From: Rathayibacter rathayi
GTDB lineage: Bacteria; Actinomycetota; Actinomycetes; Actinomycetales; Microbacteriaceae
Length of the DNA stretch: 64,000 bases
Direction: 5' to 3'
NCBI RefSeq assembly: GCF_004011095.1
Contig: NZ_CP028129.1
Location: 1,736,001-1,800,000 of the forward strand
Shown: piece after piece, positions 8,297 through 16,832 of the stretch
Position numbering within the stretch: position 1 is the stretch's first letter
Layout of the letters: each line of letters begins with the position of its first letter
Program-made: the position numbers and the translations under genes
The notes under the pieces: generated by a model
What the model was told of the DNA's origin: nothing
Databases searched by the model: none
What the model saw: only the letters and a program-made list of their open reading frames with translations

Positions 8297-8315
8297 TTAG
8301 GCAAGGCTTACCGAA
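8297..8315 (+). promoter_or_regulatory. IdeR/DtxR-type iron box upstream of efeUOB
   Basis: The 19-bp site TTAGGCAAGGCTTACCGAA matches the IdeR/DtxR consensus TTAGGTTAGGCTAACCTAA at 15 of 19 positions by hand. It lies about 77 bp before the efeU GTG and just after a TACAGT -10 candidate (8282-8287). A bound iron-loaded repressor there would block initiation or clearance. This predicts that efeUOB is turned on in iron shortage. Confidence 0.75.
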
Positions 8316-8391
8316 CACGGAGTCCCGCCGACCAGATCGACTCGGGGCGGAGTCGCCCCCTCCTCGTCCACCATCGACCAAGAGAACACGC

Positions 8392-9258
8392 GTGCTCGCA
8401 AACTACCTCATCGGCCTCCGCGAAGGCCTCGAAGCCGGCCTCGTCGTCGGCATCCTCGTGGCCTATCTGACCAAGCTCGGTCGGCGCGACGTGCTGCCGC
8501 GGCTCTGGGTAGGGATCGCCGCAGCCGTCGTGATCTCCCTCACGACCGGCGCGATCCTCACCTGGGGGCCCTCGACCCTCTCCTTCCAGGCGCAGGAGCT
8601 GATCGGCGGCGGCCTCTCGATTCTCGCGGTCGGCCTGGTCACCTGGATGATCTTCTGGATGGGCGCGAACGCCCGCAGCCTCAAGGGAGAGCTGGAGTCC
8701 AAGCTCGACGGCGCGATCTCCGGCTCGGCGCTGGGGATCGTCGCCATCGGATTCATCAGCGTCGGCCGCGAGGGCATCGAGACAGCGCTGTTCGTCTGGG
8801 CGAGCGTGTCCTCGAGCACCGCGGCCTCCAGCTCGAATGCGTGGGCGGGCACGATCAACGCCCTACTCGGCATTCTCAGCTCCATCGTGATGTCGTACCT
8901 GATCTTCCGAGGCTTCGTGCGGATCGACCTCGGCCGCTTCTTCACCTGGACGGGCGCCTTCCTCATCCTGGTGGCGGCCGGCGTGCTCTCGTACGGAGTC
9001 GGCGACCTGCAGGAGGCGTCGCTGCTGCCCGGCTGGGGTGCCGCGCTGTTCTCGCTCGGCCCGATCTTCCCGCCGTCCGTGACCGCCGTGCTCGGCGGCC
9101 TGTTCAACTACACCCCCGAGCCGACGGCCCTGCAGTTCGTGGTCTGGTTGCTCTACCTCGTCATCGTCGGCGGCCTCTTCGTCCGCCAGGTCCGCCGCCG
9201 CGGTCCCCGACGGGGCAGCGCGGACCCGGTCGCGGCTCCCGCTTCCACCTCCGTCTGA
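8392..9258 (+). CDS. efeU: Iron permease of the EfeUOB system (FTR1 family)
   Basis: A 288-residue seven-helix iron permease. The two iron-binding REGxE motifs are present: REGLEAGL at about residues 10-17 and REGIETALF at about 126-134. Hydrophobic segments are spaced as in the FTR1/EfeU family, and the tail is short, basic and Pro/Ala-rich. The GTG start follows AAGAGAAC. It is the first gene of efeUOB and lies behind an iron box, so it is expected to be iron repressed. The system imports ferric/ferrous iron together with the lipoprotein EfeO and the haem peroxidase EfeB. Confidence 0.93.
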   Translation: MLANYLIGLREGLEAGLVVGILVAYLTKLGRRDVLPRLWVGIAAAVVISLTTGAILTWGPSTLSFQAQELIGGGLSILAVGLVTWMIFWMGANARSLKGELESKLDGAISGSALGIVAIGFISVGREGIETALFVWASVSSSTAASSSNAWAGTINALLGILSSIVMSYLIFRGFVRIDLGRFFTWTGAFLILVAAGVLSYGVGDLQEASLLPGWGAALFSLGPIFPPSVTAVLGGLFNYTPEPTALQFVVWLLYLVIVGGLFVRQVRRRGPRRGSADPVAAPASTSV

Positions 9259-9338
9259 CCCCGTCCAGCCCCTGTTCGTCCCACTCCCACGACCTGCTCC
9301 GGCCCCGCCGATGCATCCGCCCCGATCCCAGGAGAAGC

Positions 9339-10589
9339 ATGTCCTCGCGCGCTCGTCCCACCCTCCCTCGCATCACCCTCGGCCTGGCCGGAGCGGGCGC
9401 CTTGGCGCTCCTTCTGACGGGGTGCGTGCCGAACACCCCCGCGTCCTCCTCCGCCGCGCTCGACGTCGCGATCGGAGACGAGGCGTGCGAGGTCTCGGCG
9501 GCCACCGCCGAAGCGGGTGCCGTGACGTTCACGCTGACCAACGGCGGGTCGGACGTCAACGAGTTCGAGATCCTCGCGGAGGACAAGCTGCGGATCGTCG
9601 GTGAGAAGGAGAACGTGACCCCCGGGCAGAGCGTCTCGTACGTCGCGCAGTTGGAACCGGGCACATACTACACCGCCTGCAAGTTCCGACAGGTCGGCGC
9701 CCCGATCGGCCTCAGCGCGTTCACCGTCACCGGGCAGGCGACCGCGCAGTCGGCCGACGAGAAGGCGGCGACGCAGGCGGCGGTCACCAACTACGTCTCG
9801 TATGTGAAGTCGCAGGTCGGCGAGTTGCTTCCCGCGGTTGCCGACTTCGCGCAGGCCTACGAGTCGGGCGACGACGAGAAGGCACGCAGCCTCTTCGCCT
9901 CCACTCGCGTCTTCTACGAGCGCATCGAGCCGACCGCTGAGGCGTTCGGCGATCTCGACCCGCGCATCGACTACCGCGAGGTCGACGCGGTCGCTGAGGG
10001 CCTGGACTGGACCGGCTTCCACCGCATCGAGAAAGACCTCTGGGTCCCCGCGGACGGCGCGCTCAACTCGGACGGCACGAGCGCCCTCCTCGAGTGGGCC
10101 CCCTCCACGGCCGAGCAGCGCGCCCAGTTCGGCCAGGGGCTCGTCGCGGATGTGCAGAGCCTCGCCGACCTCGTCAACGCCCCCGACTTCACCGTTTCGG
10201 TGGGCGAGATCTCGAACGGCGCCATTGGCCTACTCGACGAGGTCGCCGCCGGCAAGATCACCGGCGAGGAGGACTGGTGGTCGAGCACCGATCTCACCGA
10301 CTTCGCCGCCAACGTGCAGGGCGCGCAAGTGGCCTTCGGCAACGTGGAGCCGATCGCGACCGCCAGCGGTGACGCCGGGGCGGGGCTCACCGCGCAGATC
10401 ACACAGCGCTTCTCGGAGCTGGACGCCAGCCTCGCCCAGTACGGCTCCATCGACTCCGGCTTCGTCGCCTACTCGACCCTGACCGCGGAACAGAAGAAAG
10501 AGCTGTCGGACCAGGTGAACGCTCTCTCCGAGCCGCTCTCGCAGCTCACCCACACGGTCCTCGGTGTCCAGGAGCCGACGGCGGAGTGA
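9339..10589 (+). CDS. efeO: Iron uptake lipoprotein EfeO
   Basis: A 416-residue exported lipoprotein. The signal peptide ends in the lipobox LLTGC (Cys about 29). Next comes a cupredoxin-like domain (about 45-135, with conserved CKF near its end) and then the M75/imelysin domain, whose HxxE-type site is GFHRIEKDLW. In the EfeUOB family EfeO binds iron outside the membrane and hands it to EfeU. The ATG has GGAGAAG directly upstream. The gap from efeU is 80 bp and the end overlaps efeB by 4 bp, so the three genes form an operon. Confidence 0.93.
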   Translation: MSSRARPTLPRITLGLAGAGALALLLTGCVPNTPASSSAALDVAIGDEACEVSAATAEAGAVTFTLTNGGSDVNEFEILAEDKLRIVGEKENVTPGQSVSYVAQLEPGTYYTACKFRQVGAPIGLSAFTVTGQATAQSADEKAATQAAVTNYVSYVKSQVGELLPAVADFAQAYESGDDEKARSLFASTRVFYERIEPTAEAFGDLDPRIDYREVDAVAEGLDWTGFHRIEKDLWVPADGALNSDGTSALLEWAPSTAEQRAQFGQGLVADVQSLADLVNAPDFTVSVGEISNGAIGLLDEVAAGKITGEEDWWSSTDLTDFAANVQGAQVAFGNVEPIATASGDAGAGLTAQITQRFSELDASLAQYGSIDSGFVAYSTLTAEQKKELSDQVNALSEPLSQLTHTVLGVQEPTAE

Positions 10590-11920
10590 ACGCCGAGCAG
10601 CACCCCGATCCCGCGTCCGAGCGCTCCGCCGACCACCAGAACGAGCAGCCCGCCGAGCAGCCCCACCGCCTCTCGCGGCGCGGGCTGCTCGGCCTCGTCT
10701 CGGCGGGTACCGCGGGCCTGGCCGCCGGAGTCGGCGGGACGCTCGCCGCGACCTCCTCCGCCGGCGCGACCGCACCCTCCCCCGCGCGCACCGTGCCGTT
10801 CTTCGGCGCGAACCAGGCGGGGATCACCACTGCGGCGCAGGACCGTCTGCATTTCGCCGCCTTCGACCTCGCCGCGGGCAGCACTCGCGAGGACCTGATC
10901 GAGCTGTTACAGGACTGGACGCTCGCCGCTTCGCGGATGACCCAGGGGCTCGAGGTGGGCGACACCGGCGCGGTGGGCGGAGCGGACACCGCGCCTCCCG
11001 AGGACACCGGGGAGGCGCTCGGGCTCGACGCGGCCTCGCTCACCGTCACCGTCGGCTTCGGCCCGACGCTCTTCACCGACGAGTCCGGTGCCGACCGCTT
11101 CGGCCTGGCCGACCGCCGCCCTCCGCAGCTGCGGGCCCTACCCCGCTTCCGCGGTGATGCGCTCGTGCCCGCGGCCGGTGGCGGCGACCTCTGCATTCAG
11201 GCCTGCGCCGACGACCCGCAGGTTGCCGTGCACGCCATCCGTAATCTGAGCCGCATCGCGTTCGGGCGCGCCTCGCTCCGCTGGTCGCAGCTCGGCTTCG
11301 GCCGCACCTCCTCGACCTCAACCGCCCAGGCGACCCCGCGGAACCTGTTCGGCTTCAAGGACGGCACCGCGAACGTGAAGTCCGAGGAGGCCGACGCCGT
11401 GCAGGAGCACGTCTGGGTGTCCTCCGCCGACGGCCCGGGGTGGATGGCCGGCGGCAGCTACCTGGTTGCGCGGAAAATCCGGATGATCATCGAGACCTGG
11501 GACCGCAGCCAGCTCGGCGAGCAGGAGCGGGTCATCGGACGCAGCAAGGGCTCCGGCGCCCCGCTCTCGGGCGGCGCGGAGTTCGCCGAGCCAGACTTCG
11601 CGGCGGCCGGAGCGACCGGCGCTCCCCTGATCGACAAGGAGTCGCATGTGCGCCTCGCGCATCCCAGCGTGAACAATGGTGTACGGCTCCTGCGCCGCGG
11701 CTACAACTTCGTCGACGGCAACGACGAGCTCGGCCGCTTAAATGCGGGGCTGTTCTTCCTCTCCTTCCAGCGCTCACCGGAGCAATTCATCGCTGTCCAG
11801 CGCAACCTCGCGATTGATGCGCTGAACGAGTACGTCAAACATGTGGGCTCGGCCGTGTTCGCGGTACCGCCCGGCGCTCGGGACGAGAGCGACTTCCTCG
11901 GCTCGGGCCTTTTCGTCTGA
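10586..11920 (+). CDS. efeB: Tat-exported dye-decolorizing haem peroxidase EfeB
   Basis: A 444-residue DyP-type peroxidase. The N-terminus has a twin-arginine signal (SRRGLLGLVSAGTAGL, arginines near residue 33). The GxxDG motif is GFKDGTAN at about 254, and the proximal haem histidine is in LAHPSVNN at about 358. In the family it oxidises iron or releases it from haem for EfeO/EfeU. GTG start in a GTGA overlap with the efeO stop, so translation is coupled. The protein folds with its cofactor before export, as expected for a Tat substrate. Confidence 0.93.
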   Translation: MNAEQHPDPASERSADHQNEQPAEQPHRLSRRGLLGLVSAGTAGLAAGVGGTLAATSSAGATAPSPARTVPFFGANQAGITTAAQDRLHFAAFDLAAGSTREDLIELLQDWTLAASRMTQGLEVGDTGAVGGADTAPPEDTGEALGLDAASLTVTVGFGPTLFTDESGADRFGLADRRPPQLRALPRFRGDALVPAAGGGDLCIQACADDPQVAVHAIRNLSRIAFGRASLRWSQLGFGRTSSTSTAQATPRNLFGFKDGTANVKSEEADAVQEHVWVSSADGPGWMAGGSYLVARKIRMIIETWDRSQLGEQERVIGRSKGSGAPLSGGAEFAEPDFAAAGATGAPLIDKESHVRLAHPSVNNGVRLLRRGYNFVDGNDELGRLNAGLFFLSFQRSPEQFIAVQRNLAIDALNEYVKHVGSAVFAVPPGARDESDFLGSGLFV

Positions 11921-11950
11921 CCCCTCGTTCTGGCACCCCTCGTTCTGGCA
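11921..11950 (+). repeat. Two adjacent 15-bp direct repeats after efeB
   Basis: CCCCTCGTTCTGGCA occurs twice without a gap, starting one base after the efeB stop codon, followed by a further CCCTGAG. It has no obvious coding role. It belongs to a set of short tandem repeats found at gene ends across the window. Confidence 0.8.
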
Positions 11951-12035
11951 CCCTGAGAGGATCCGCACGCCGTCCCAGGATTCAGCGGGCGTGCTCCTCG
12001 GCGGCCCATAGCCTGCGCGCGTACCGTCGCCCGTG

Positions 12036-12950
12036 ATGTCCGGAAACAGTGCGAGAAACGGTCTGACCAAACGCGAGCGCCAGGAGCTCGCCCGTGCCGA
12101 GGCGCGGGAGCGCCGCGAGACGGAGAGGCGCAAGCGGCGCCGGAACCGTCTGCTCGGGTACGGCGGAGTCGTGGTCGGGCTGCTCGCCGTGGTGGCGCTG
12201 GTGTGCTGGAACATCTGGTCGCAGCAGGAGGTCGCGACCGCCGGTCCCGCCAATATGCTCAGCGACGGCATCGTACTCACGGGCGACACGTCGGCCGTGA
12301 CGGTGAAGACGACCGCCGGGATCGCTCCGGAGGCCTCGCCCGTACCGACCGACGAGAGCGCGACCCGGGCGGGCGGAGTGGTGGCGGTTGACCTTTACGT
12401 CGACTACCTCTGCCCCTACTGCAGTCAGTTCGAGAAGACGAACGCCGAGCAGTTGCAGTCGTGGTTGACGGAGGGGGCGATCACGCTCGAGATCCACCCG
12501 GTCGCGATTCTCGATTCCTCCTCGGCCGGCTCGGCATACTCCAGTCGCGCGGCGAATGCGGCGGCCTGCGTCGCCGATGAGGATCCCGACCACTTCCTGG
12601 CCGTGAACGCGGCGCTCTTCGCGCAGCAGCCGGCCGAGGGGACGACGGGCTTGAGCGACGACGCGCTACGGACGCTCGTGGTCGGGGCGGGAGTGACGAA
12701 CGACAACGTCCTCGCCTGCATGACCAGCGGCGAATTCCGCCCGTGGGTGACGGCCGCCACCACGCGAGCAACGACCCAGCCGGTGCCGAACTCGTCGCTG
12801 GCGAAGCTCGCCTCGACACCGACCGTCCTGGTCAACGCTCAGCAGTACACGGGGAAGCCCGACGACGCGTCGGCGTTCGCCTCGTTCATCAGCTCGACGC
12901 TCGAAGCCGAGTCCAGCGCCGAGTCGCCGTCGCCGACTCCAGCGGGCTGA
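12036..12950 (+). CDS. Membrane-anchored DsbA/thioredoxin-like disulfide oxidoreductase
   Basis: A 304-residue protein: a very basic cytoplasmic N-terminus (about 1-40, rich in KR/RER), one transmembrane helix (about 42-65, GGVVVGLLAVVALVCWNIW), then an extracellular DsbA-like thioredoxin fold (thioredoxin_4 type). The CPYC active site is at about 126-129, in VDYLCPYCSQFE, and a cis-proline region (STPTVLVN) lies near residue 270. It probably forms or isomerises disulfides in exported proteins. ATG 12036 is preferred over GTG 12033, because a TACCGT box (12022-12027) ends 8 nt before the ATG and suggests a leaderless mRNA. Confidence 0.82.
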   Translation: MSGNSARNGLTKRERQELARAEARERRETERRKRRRNRLLGYGGVVVGLLAVVALVCWNIWSQQEVATAGPANMLSDGIVLTGDTSAVTVKTTAGIAPEASPVPTDESATRAGGVVAVDLYVDYLCPYCSQFEKTNAEQLQSWLTEGAITLEIHPVAILDSSSAGSAYSSRAANAAACVADEDPDHFLAVNAALFAQQPAEGTTGLSDDALRTLVVGAGVTNDNVLACMTSGEFRPWVTAATTRATTQPVPNSSLAKLASTPTVLVNAQQYTGKPDDASAFASFISSTLEAESSAESPSPTPAG

Positions 12951-12966
12951 CGCCGCGGTCAGGAGG

Positions 12967-13019
12967 CGCAGACGACGAGACCGGCCGGAGCGATGCTCCG
13001 GCCGGTCTCGTCGTCTGCG
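12967..13019. terminator. 25-bp perfect hairpin between convergent genes
   Basis: Two exactly complementary 25-bp arms (12967-12991 and 12995-13019) flank a 3-nt loop (GAT). The hairpin lies 16 bp after the stop codon of the thioredoxin-like gene and 20 bp before the stop of typA on the other strand. It can work in both directions. There is no U-tract. The perfect, very long stem is unusual even for a terminator. Confidence 0.8.
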
Positions 13020-13039
13020 GGCGCCGGGGCGCCCGGGGC

Positions 13040-14944
13040 TCAGCCCTGCTTCTTGAGGCGGCTCGTCATCCGCGCGCGGGCGTTCGCGTCGAGCTCGACC
13101 TTGCGGATACGGACGACCTCGGGGGTCACCTCGACGCACTCGTCCTCACGGGCGAACTCGAGGCACTCCTCGAGGGTCAGCTGGCGCGACGGAGTCATCG
13201 ACTCGAACGTGTCGGAGGTGGACTGACGCATGTTCGTCAGCTTCTTCTCCTTAGTGATGTTCACGTCCATATCGTCGTTGCGCGAGTTCTCGCCGATCAC
13301 CATGCCCTCGTAGACCTCCTCCGTCGGGTTCACGAAGAAGGTCATCCGCTCCTGGAGCGCGATGATAGCGAACGGGGTCACCACGCCGTTGCGGTCCGCT
13401 ACGATCGAGCCGTTGTTGCGGGTGACGATGGCGCCCGCCCACGGCTCGTAGCCGTGCAAGATGGCGTTCGCGATGCCGGTGCCACGGGTGGTGGTGAGGA
13501 ACTCGGTGCGGAAGCCGATCAGGCCGCGCGAGGGGACGATGAACTCCATCCGCACCCAGCCGGTGCCGTGGTTCGACATGCCGTCCATGCGGCCCTTGCG
13601 GGCGGCGAGGAGCTGGGTGATCGCGCCGAGATACTCCTCCGGAGCGTCGATCGTGAGGTGCTCGAAGGGCTCGTGCGTCTTGCCGTCGACCTGGCGGGTG
13701 ACCACCTGGGGCTTGCCGACGGTCAGCTCGTAGCCCTCGCGGCGCATCTGCTCGACGAGGATGGCCAGCGCGAGCTCGCCGCGGCCCTGAACCTCCCACG
13801 AGTCGGGGCGTCCGATGTCGACGATCTTGAGCGACACGTTTCCGATGAGCTCGCGGTCGAGGCGGTCCTTGACCATGCGCGCCGTGAGCTTGTGACCCTT
13901 GACCTTGCCGACCAGCGGCGAGGTGTTGGTGCCGATGGTCATCGAGATCGCCGGGTCGTCGACCGTGATGGCGGGCAGCGGGCGGATGTCCTCGGGGTCG
14001 GCGATGGTCTCGCCGATGGTGATCTCGGGGAAGCCCGCGATCGCCACGATGTCGCCGGGCCCGGCCGACTCCGCCGGGTAGCGATCGAGCGCCTTGGTGA
14101 TCAACAGCTCGGTGATGCGTGCGTTGGTGTGGGAGCCGTCGTGGTGGACCCACGCGACCGTCTGGCCCTTCTTGATCGTGCCGTTGAAGACGCGGAGGAG
14201 GGCGAGGCGGCCGAGGAACGGCGAGGCGTCGAGGTTGGTGACGTGGGCCTGGAGGGGCGCCTCGTCGTCATAGGTGGGCGCCGGGATGTGCTTGAGGATG
14301 GCCTCGAACAGCGGCTCCAGGTCCTCGGCGTCCGGCAGCGAGCCGTCCTCGGGCTTGTTCGCCGAGGCGCGGCCGGCCTTGCCGGAGGCGTAAACCACGG
14401 GGACGTCGAGGATCGCGTCGAGGTCGAGGTCCGGCACGTCGTCGGCCATGTCGGAGGCGAGGCCGAGGAGCAGATCCTGGCTCTCGGCGACGACCTCGTC
14501 GATGCGCGCGTCGGGGCGGTCGGTCTTGTTGACCAGAAGGATGACGGGCAGCTTCGCCTCGAGCGCCTTGCGCAGCACGAAGCGGGTCTGCGGCAGCGGG
14601 CCCTCCGACGCGTCGACGAGGAGGCAGACGCCGTCGACCATCGACAAGCCGCGCTCGACCTCGCCGCCGAAGTCAGCGTGGCCGGGGGTGTCGATGACGT
14701 TGATGGTGATGGGACCGTCGCTCGCGTGCTTGCCGCTGTAGGAGACAGCGGTGTTCTTCGCGAGGATCGTGATGCCCTTCTCGCGCTCGAGTTCGTTCGA
14801 GTCCATCGCGCGCTCGTCGACGTGGGCGTGCGCGTCGAAGGAGTTCGTCTGCTTGAGCATGGCGTCGACCAGCGTGGTCTTGCCATGATCGACGTGGGCG
14901 ACGATCGCGACGTTGCGCAGGTCTGAGCGGGTGGCACTTGCCAT
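13040..14944 (-). CDS. typA: Ribosome-associated translational GTPase TypA/BipA
   Basis: A 634-residue translation-factor GTPase related to EF-G and LepA. The N-terminal G domain shows AHVDHGKTTLVDAML (G1), GITILAKN (switch I), VIDTPGHADFGGEVER (G3) and VNKTDRPDAR (G4). Beta-barrel and EF-G domains III/V follow, then the TypA-specific C-terminal domain. TypA binds the ribosome and supports growth in cold or other stress. It stands alone; a TACGAT box about 50 bp upstream may be its -10. The C-terminus ends in a basic tail. Confidence 0.95.
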   Translation of the reverse strand: MASATRSDLRNVAIVAHVDHGKTTLVDAMLKQTNSFDAHAHVDERAMDSNELEREKGITILAKNTAVSYSGKHASDGPITINVIDTPGHADFGGEVERGLSMVDGVCLLVDASEGPLPQTRFVLRKALEAKLPVILLVNKTDRPDARIDEVVAESQDLLLGLASDMADDVPDLDLDAILDVPVVYASGKAGRASANKPEDGSLPDAEDLEPLFEAILKHIPAPTYDDEAPLQAHVTNLDASPFLGRLALLRVFNGTIKKGQTVAWVHHDGSHTNARITELLITKALDRYPAESAGPGDIVAIAGFPEITIGETIADPEDIRPLPAITVDDPAISMTIGTNTSPLVGKVKGHKLTARMVKDRLDRELIGNVSLKIVDIGRPDSWEVQGRGELALAILVEQMRREGYELTVGKPQVVTRQVDGKTHEPFEHLTIDAPEEYLGAITQLLAARKGRMDGMSNHGTGWVRMEFIVPSRGLIGFRTEFLTTTRGTGIANAILHGYEPWAGAIVTRNNGSIVADRNGVVTPFAIIALQERMTFFVNPTEEVYEGMVIGENSRNDDMDVNITKEKKLTNMRQSTSDTFESMTPSRQLTLEECLEFAREDECVEVTPEVVRIRKVELDANARARMTSRLKKQG

Positions 14945-15021
14945 GAATACGGACTCGTCTCGTGTTCTCGTGCAAAAAGGGGACCATCCATCGTACCGCA
15001 GCGAGGCGTCCGCACGGCGAA

Positions 15022-15083
15022 GGGCCCCGGATCCCCGCTCGCAACGGCCCTGTGCAGGGCGTTCCGAGTGGGGCCGGGGCCCG
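15022..15083 (-). terminator. Imperfect hairpin after the peptide ABC operon
   Basis: GGCCCCGG at 15023-15030 and its complement near 15075-15082 start a long, interrupted stem whose inner part pairs CCCTG with CAGGG around a 2-nt loop near 15051. It lies just downstream of the ATPase stop codon and before typA on the same strand. It most likely ends the transporter transcript. Confidence 0.5.
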
Positions 15084-15095
15084 TGGATCCGTCGA

Positions 15096-16832
15096 TCAGA
15101 CCGCGAACTCGATGCCGGCGCCCGGGATGGCGTCGAGCAGCTCGCGGGTGTACTCCTGCTGCGGCGAGTCGAACACGGTGTCCGTCGGGGCGTGCTCGAC
15201 GATTCGACCCTTCTGCATCACACAGACGTCGTCGGCGATCACGCGGACCACCGCCAGGTCGTGCGTGATGAACAGGTAGGTGAGCCCGAGCTCCGCCTGA
15301 AGATCGGCGAGGAGGCGGAGGATCTGCGCTTGGACGAGGACGTCCAGGGCCGACACCGCTTCGTCGAGCACCACGATCTCCGGCTTCAGCGCGAGCGCGC
15401 GGGCAATCGCCACGCGCTGGCGCTGACCGCCGGAGAGTTCGTTCGGGTACCGGCTCGCGATCACGCGCGGGAGGGACACCTGATCGAGCAGCTCGAGGAC
15501 CCGCTCGCGCTGCGAGCTCCGGTCGCCGACCTTGTGCACCCGCAGCGGCTCCGAGATGGTGTTGCCGATGTTATACAGCGGGTCGAGCGAGCCGTACGGA
15601 TCCTGGAACACCGGCTGCATCGAGCGACGCAGCGCCAGCATCTCGCGGCCCTTGAGCTTCTCGGTCCGGCGGCCGGCGATCGAGATCGCTCCGGACGTCG
15701 CCGTCTCGAGCCCCAGCACGAGGCGGGCGATGGTCGACTTGCCCGAGCCGGACTCGCCGACCAGCGCCGTGGTGGTGCCCTTCGGGATCGAAAACGACAC
15801 GTCATCGACGGCCGTGAAGTCCTCGGCCTTCAACCCGCCGCGACGGATCTTGAAGACCTTGGTCAGGCCGTCGACCTCGATCATCGGGGCACCCGACACG
15901 ACAGCGCCGCCGTGGTGCGCGGCACCCGCGCCGACTAGGTCGACCTCCCGGACCGCCGCCGACTCACCGGGGATCGTCTGCGTGGCCTGACCAGCCGTGG
16001 ACTGGATCCGGCGCGACGCGAGGCTCGGCGCCGCCGCGATCAGGCGCTGCGTGTAGGGGTGCTGCGGGTTCTGCAGCACCTCCACCGAGGCGCCGGACTC
16101 GACGATGCGCCCCTTGTACATGACGATGAGCTTCTCGGCGCGCTCGGCGGCCAGACCCAGGTCGTGCGTGATGAAGAGCAGAGCGGTGCCGTCGGTCTTC
16201 GTCAGCGTCTCGAGATGGTCGAGGATGCGGCGCTGCACCGTGACGTCGAGCGCCGAGGTGGGCTCGTCCGCGATCAGCAGCTGCGGGGCCGCGGCCAGGC
16301 CGATGCCGATCAGCACTCGCTGGCGCATGCCTCCGGAGAACTGGTGCGGGAACTGCTTGAGCCGCTTCTCGGCGTCTGCGAGACCCGCGTTCTGCAGGAC
16401 CTCGATCGCCTTAGCGCGCACCTCCTTGCGGCCGCTCGCGAGGCCGTTGGCCTTGATCGTCTCCTCGACCTGGAAGCCGACGGTCCATACTGGGTTGAGG
16501 TTGGACATCGGGTCCTGCGGCACGTAGCCGATGCGACGGCCGCGGATGTCCTCCAGCTCGGTCCTCGTCGCCTTCGCGAGGTCCTTACCGTCGAACAGCA
16601 CGGAGCCGCCGGTCACCTGACCGGTGCCGGGGAGCAGGCCGATGATCGCGGCGGCGGTCGTCGATTTGCCAGAGCCCGACTCCCCCACGATCGCGACGGT
16701 CTGGCCGTACTCGATCGTGAGGCTCACGCCGCGCAGGGCGGGGACCAGGCCGCTGCCGGTCTGGAAGCCGACCTCGAGGTCGGTGACCTCGAGCAGGGGC
16801 CCGTGCGAAGGATTTGGTGTCGTCGCGGTCAT
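15096..16832 (-). CDS. Peptide ABC transporter, fused double ATPase (DppD-DppF-like)
   Basis: A 578-residue cytoplasmic protein with two complete ABC cassettes. The first has Walker A GESGSGKST (about 51-59), signature FSGGMRQRV and Walker B LLIADEPTS. The second has Walker A GESGSGKST (about 363-371), signature LSGGQRQRV and Walker B IVVLDEAVS. This is the fused form of the DppD and DppF subunits of oligopeptide/dipeptide importers (PepT family). Its ATG overlaps the upstream permease stop by 4 bp. Last gene of a four-gene operon with the binding protein first. Confidence 0.9.
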   Translation of the reverse strand: MTATTPNPSHGPLLEVTDLEVGFQTGSGLVPALRGVSLTIEYGQTVAIVGESGSGKSTTAAAIIGLLPGTGQVTGGSVLFDGKDLAKATRTELEDIRGRRIGYVPQDPMSNLNPVWTVGFQVEETIKANGLASGRKEVRAKAIEVLQNAGLADAEKRLKQFPHQFSGGMRQRVLIGIGLAAAPQLLIADEPTSALDVTVQRRILDHLETLTKTDGTALLFITHDLGLAAERAEKLIVMYKGRIVESGASVEVLQNPQHPYTQRLIAAAPSLASRRIQSTAGQATQTIPGESAAVREVDLVGAGAAHHGGAVVSGAPMIEVDGLTKVFKIRRGGLKAEDFTAVDDVSFSIPKGTTTALVGESGSGKSTIARLVLGLETATSGAISIAGRRTEKLKGREMLALRRSMQPVFQDPYGSLDPLYNIGNTISEPLRVHKVGDRSSQRERVLELLDQVSLPRVIASRYPNELSGGQRQRVAIARALALKPEIVVLDEAVSALDVLVQAQILRLLADLQAELGLTYLFITHDLAVVRVIADDVCVMQKGRIVEHAPTDTVFDSPQQEYTRELLDAIPGAGIEFAV

